Source: JALYUA01 sp039933215 (GTDB lineage: Bacteria > Acidobacteriota > Thermoanaerobaculia > UBA5066 > Gp7-AA6). Taken from it: a stretch of 15,062 nucleotides of DNA. Position numbers and translations under genes: made by a program. Positions 13,427-15,062 of this stretch are shown here, one piece after another. The stretch lies in contig JBDTOO010000074.1 in assembly GCA_039933215.1 (NCBI GenBank), forward strand, positions 1-15,062, given 5' to 3'. The notes beneath the pieces are model-generated. The model was given only the letters and a program-made list of their open reading frames with translations, did not search any database and was not told where the DNA came from. The number at the start of each line of letters is the position of its first letter. Positions within the stretch are counted from its first letter, which is position 1.

Positions 13427-15062
13427 ATGCGCAAATGGAAGGCCCGCCTCCTCGTCCTCTCTCTCTGCGGCTTGTTGCCGTGCGCCGGCGCGATGGGAGA
13501 GAAGCCCGGGCGCATCATTGTCCTCGGATTCGACGGCGTGGACGCCGGCGTCGTCGAAGGAATGCTCGCCGCCGGGCGGCTCCCCAACCTGGCGGCGTTG
13601 AAGGCTCGCGGCGCCTATTCGCCGCTGACGCCGACCGTGCCCGCGCAGACGCCGGTCTCGTGGTCGACGTTCGCCACGGGGCTCGACCCGGGCGGCCACG
13701 AGATCTTCGACTTCCTGAAGCGCGACCCGAAGAACCGGGTCCCGACCTTCGCCGTGGCGGAGGAGATCAGCGTCCCCTTCCTGTTCGGAAAGTCGAACCC
13801 GGTCGTGCTCGGCCTGGGAGTCGCCGTCGTGTTCCTGCTCGCCGGGGCTCTCCTCTTCTTCTTTCGCCGGCGCGCCGCCATTCCCGCGGTGATCGGCCTG
13901 ACAGGCCTCGCTCTCGGAGCGGGCGCCTTCTACGCCGTGCGGCAGTGGGTCCCGTCCGAAAGGCCCGGCGTCCACAACAACCGCCGCGGGGCGACGTTCT
14001 GGGCCGACGAGGGCGCCGGTCCCGCCACGGTGATCCGCATGCCCGTCACGTTCCCGCCCGAGCGGCTCCCCGGTGGGCGCCAGCTTTCCGGGCTCGGCGT
14101 TCCCGACATCTCCGGCCGGATCGGCAAGCCCTTCTACTTCACGTCGGATCCCTTCTTCGCTCCCCGCGAGGGCAACGATTTCTCCGTCGAGGTGGTGAAG
14201 CTCGAGTCGAACACGGGGCGCCAGACCACGAAGATCTCCGGCCCCCCCGGCAAGCCGTTCGGTCGCGAGGGCTGGATCGAGATCCCTTTGACGCTGACGG
14301 TCGCGTCCTCCCGCGATCGCCTCGACATCGACCTCGCCGGCGAGCACGCCTCATTGAAGGTCGGCGATTGGAGCCCGTGGCTCTCGATGCCTTTTCGCGT
14401 GAATCCGCTCGTGACGGTCCACGGCTACGGCCGGTTCCGCCTCGAGAAGCTCGACCCGGAGATCGCTCTCTATCTGTCTCCCGTGCAGTTCGACCCGGAG
14501 CGTCTCCCTTCCGGTTTCGACCTCTCTTCTCCCTCGCGGTTCGCGCCGCACCTCGTGCGGGACTTCGGCCGCTTCAAGACCATGGGCTGGGCGATCGACA
14601 CCTGGTCGATCCAGTCGGGGACGCTTTCCGAGGACGCGTTTCTGGAGGACGTCGCGACGACGGTCGCGCAGGACCGGAAGATCCTGACGCGCCTCCTCGC
14701 CGACACCGACCGCCTGCTCGTCCACTACTTCGAGTTTCCGGACCGGGTCGCTCACGTGTTCTGGCGGTTCCGCGATCCGCAGCATCCGGCGTACGACGCC
14801 GCGCTCGCGAAGAAGTACGGAGACGCGGTCGAGAAGTCCTACGAAACGGTCGACGCGATCGTCGGCGAGGCGGCGAAGGCCCTGGGGCCGTCGGACGTGC
14901 TCATCGTTCTGTCGGACCACGGCTTCGCCACGTGGCGCCGCTCGGTCAACTACAACTCCTGGCTCGTCGAGGCGGGCTACCTCGTGCTGACGGGCGGCGC
15001 GAGCCGAAAGAGCCTCGAAGCCCTCTTCTCGCGCGGGCAGTTCTGGGAGAACGTCGACTGGA
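13427..15062 (+). CDS. Alkaline phosphatase-superfamily (phosphodiesterase/nucleotide pyrophosphatase type) protein, 3' truncated
   Basis: 545 codons are open to the window edge. An N-terminal signal or anchor (about 1-23, MRKWKARLLVLSLCGLLPCA) puts the enzyme outside the cytoplasm. The metal site begins with D36 in IIVLGFDGVD. The likely nucleophile is T75 in VPAQTPVSWSTFATG, followed by GGHEIFDFLKRDP. Further ligands are D439 and H443 (FPDRVAH) and D497/H498 (LSDHGF). The last His ligands should lie beyond the window. MPVTFPPERLPGGRQLSGLG (205-224) is a block shared by a group of acidobacterial phosphatase-like proteins as I remember them. Two hydrophobic helices, about 125-146 and 152-171, joined by FRRRAA, are inserted between the nucleophile and the rest of the domain. 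The substrate is unknown; phosphodiesters or phospholipids are possible. A CTGACA-17-TAAACT promoter precedes the ATG. Confidence 0.9.
   Translation, partial: MRKWKARLLVLSLCGLLPCAGAMGEKPGRIIVLGFDGVDAGVVEGMLAAGRLPNLAALKARGAYSPLTPTVPAQTPVSWSTFATGLDPGGHEIFDFLKRDPKNRVPTFAVAEEISVPFLFGKSNPVVLGLGVAVVFLLAGALLFFFRRRAAIPAVIGLTGLALGAGAFYAVRQWVPSERPGVHNNRRGATFWADEGAGPATVIRMPVTFPPERLPGGRQLSGLGVPDISGRIGKPFYFTSDPFFAPREGNDFSVEVVKLESNTGRQTTKISGPPGKPFGREGWIEIPLTLTVASSRDRLDIDLAGEHASLKVGDWSPWLSMPFRVNPLVTVHGYGRFRLEKLDPEIALYLSPVQFDPERLPSGFDLSSPSRFAPHLVRDFGRFKTMGWAIDTWSIQSGTLSEDAFLEDVATTVAQDRKILTRLLADTDRLLVHYFEFPDRVAHVFWRFRDPQHPAYDAALAKKYGDAVEKSYETVDAIVGEAAKALGPSDVLIVLSDHGFATWRRSVNYNSWLVEAGYLVLTGGASRKSLEALFSRGQFWENVDW

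Overview
The window is about 15 kb of GC-rich bacterial chromosome, densely coding with short spacers. It has no tRNA, rRNA, CRISPR array, phage gene or transposase that I can see. The gene content suggests a Gram-negative-type bacterium of the Acidobacteriota or a close relative. The reasons are a secreted VWA protein of the type described as the 'VWFA-related acidobacterial' domain, a Bacillus-type (menaquinone-type) SdhA/SdhB pair, an LpxL/HtrB-type acyltransferase that implies lipid A or a similar outer-membrane lipid, and an OmpA-type lipoprotein. This placement is inference from gene families, not from a marker gene.

Layout. Positions 1-4132 (+) hold central metabolism: the end of sdhA, then sdhB, a structured heptad-repeat spacer, sucC, sucD, a small membrane protein with a PH-like C-terminal part, and ndk. 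Together these cover succinate oxidation, succinyl-CoA/succinate interconversion coupled to NTP, and NTP exchange. Positions 4157-4894 (-) hold a TrmJ/TrmH-type RNA methyltransferase convergent with ndk. Positions 4937-6638 (+) hold a VWA protein and an OmpA-type lipoprotein, closed by a strong intrinsic terminator. Positions 6622-9454 (-) hold a putative 19-residue leader peptide, a polytopic GT-C-like membrane protein and an RluA-family pseudouridine synthase, each overlapping the next. Positions 9571-11577 (+) hold a type IB DNA topoisomerase and a lipid A-type acyltransferase. Positions 11603-13290 (-) hold a secreted single-domain protein and a SAM methyltransferase. From 13427 (+) runs an alkaline-phosphatase-superfamily enzyme cut by the window edge.

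The clearest theme beyond the genes is regulatory. Six transcription units have a TAnnnT-like -10 hexamer ending only 6-12 nt before the first start codon, with no Shine-Dalgarno sequence. This suggests that leaderless or near-leaderless mRNAs are common here. Several inner or SD-led genes instead use AGGAGG-like sites or ATGA/GTGA/TGATG stop-start overlaps. The best small-scale candidates are the 19-codon leaderless leader ORF ending in TGATG at the start of the membrane-protein gene, a 14-bp perfect palindrome covering that promoter and start, and two opposed arrays of the heptamer RGGTGAC/GTCACCY between sdhB and sucC. I found no defence system or other clearly new multi-gene system; most genes are recognisable families.
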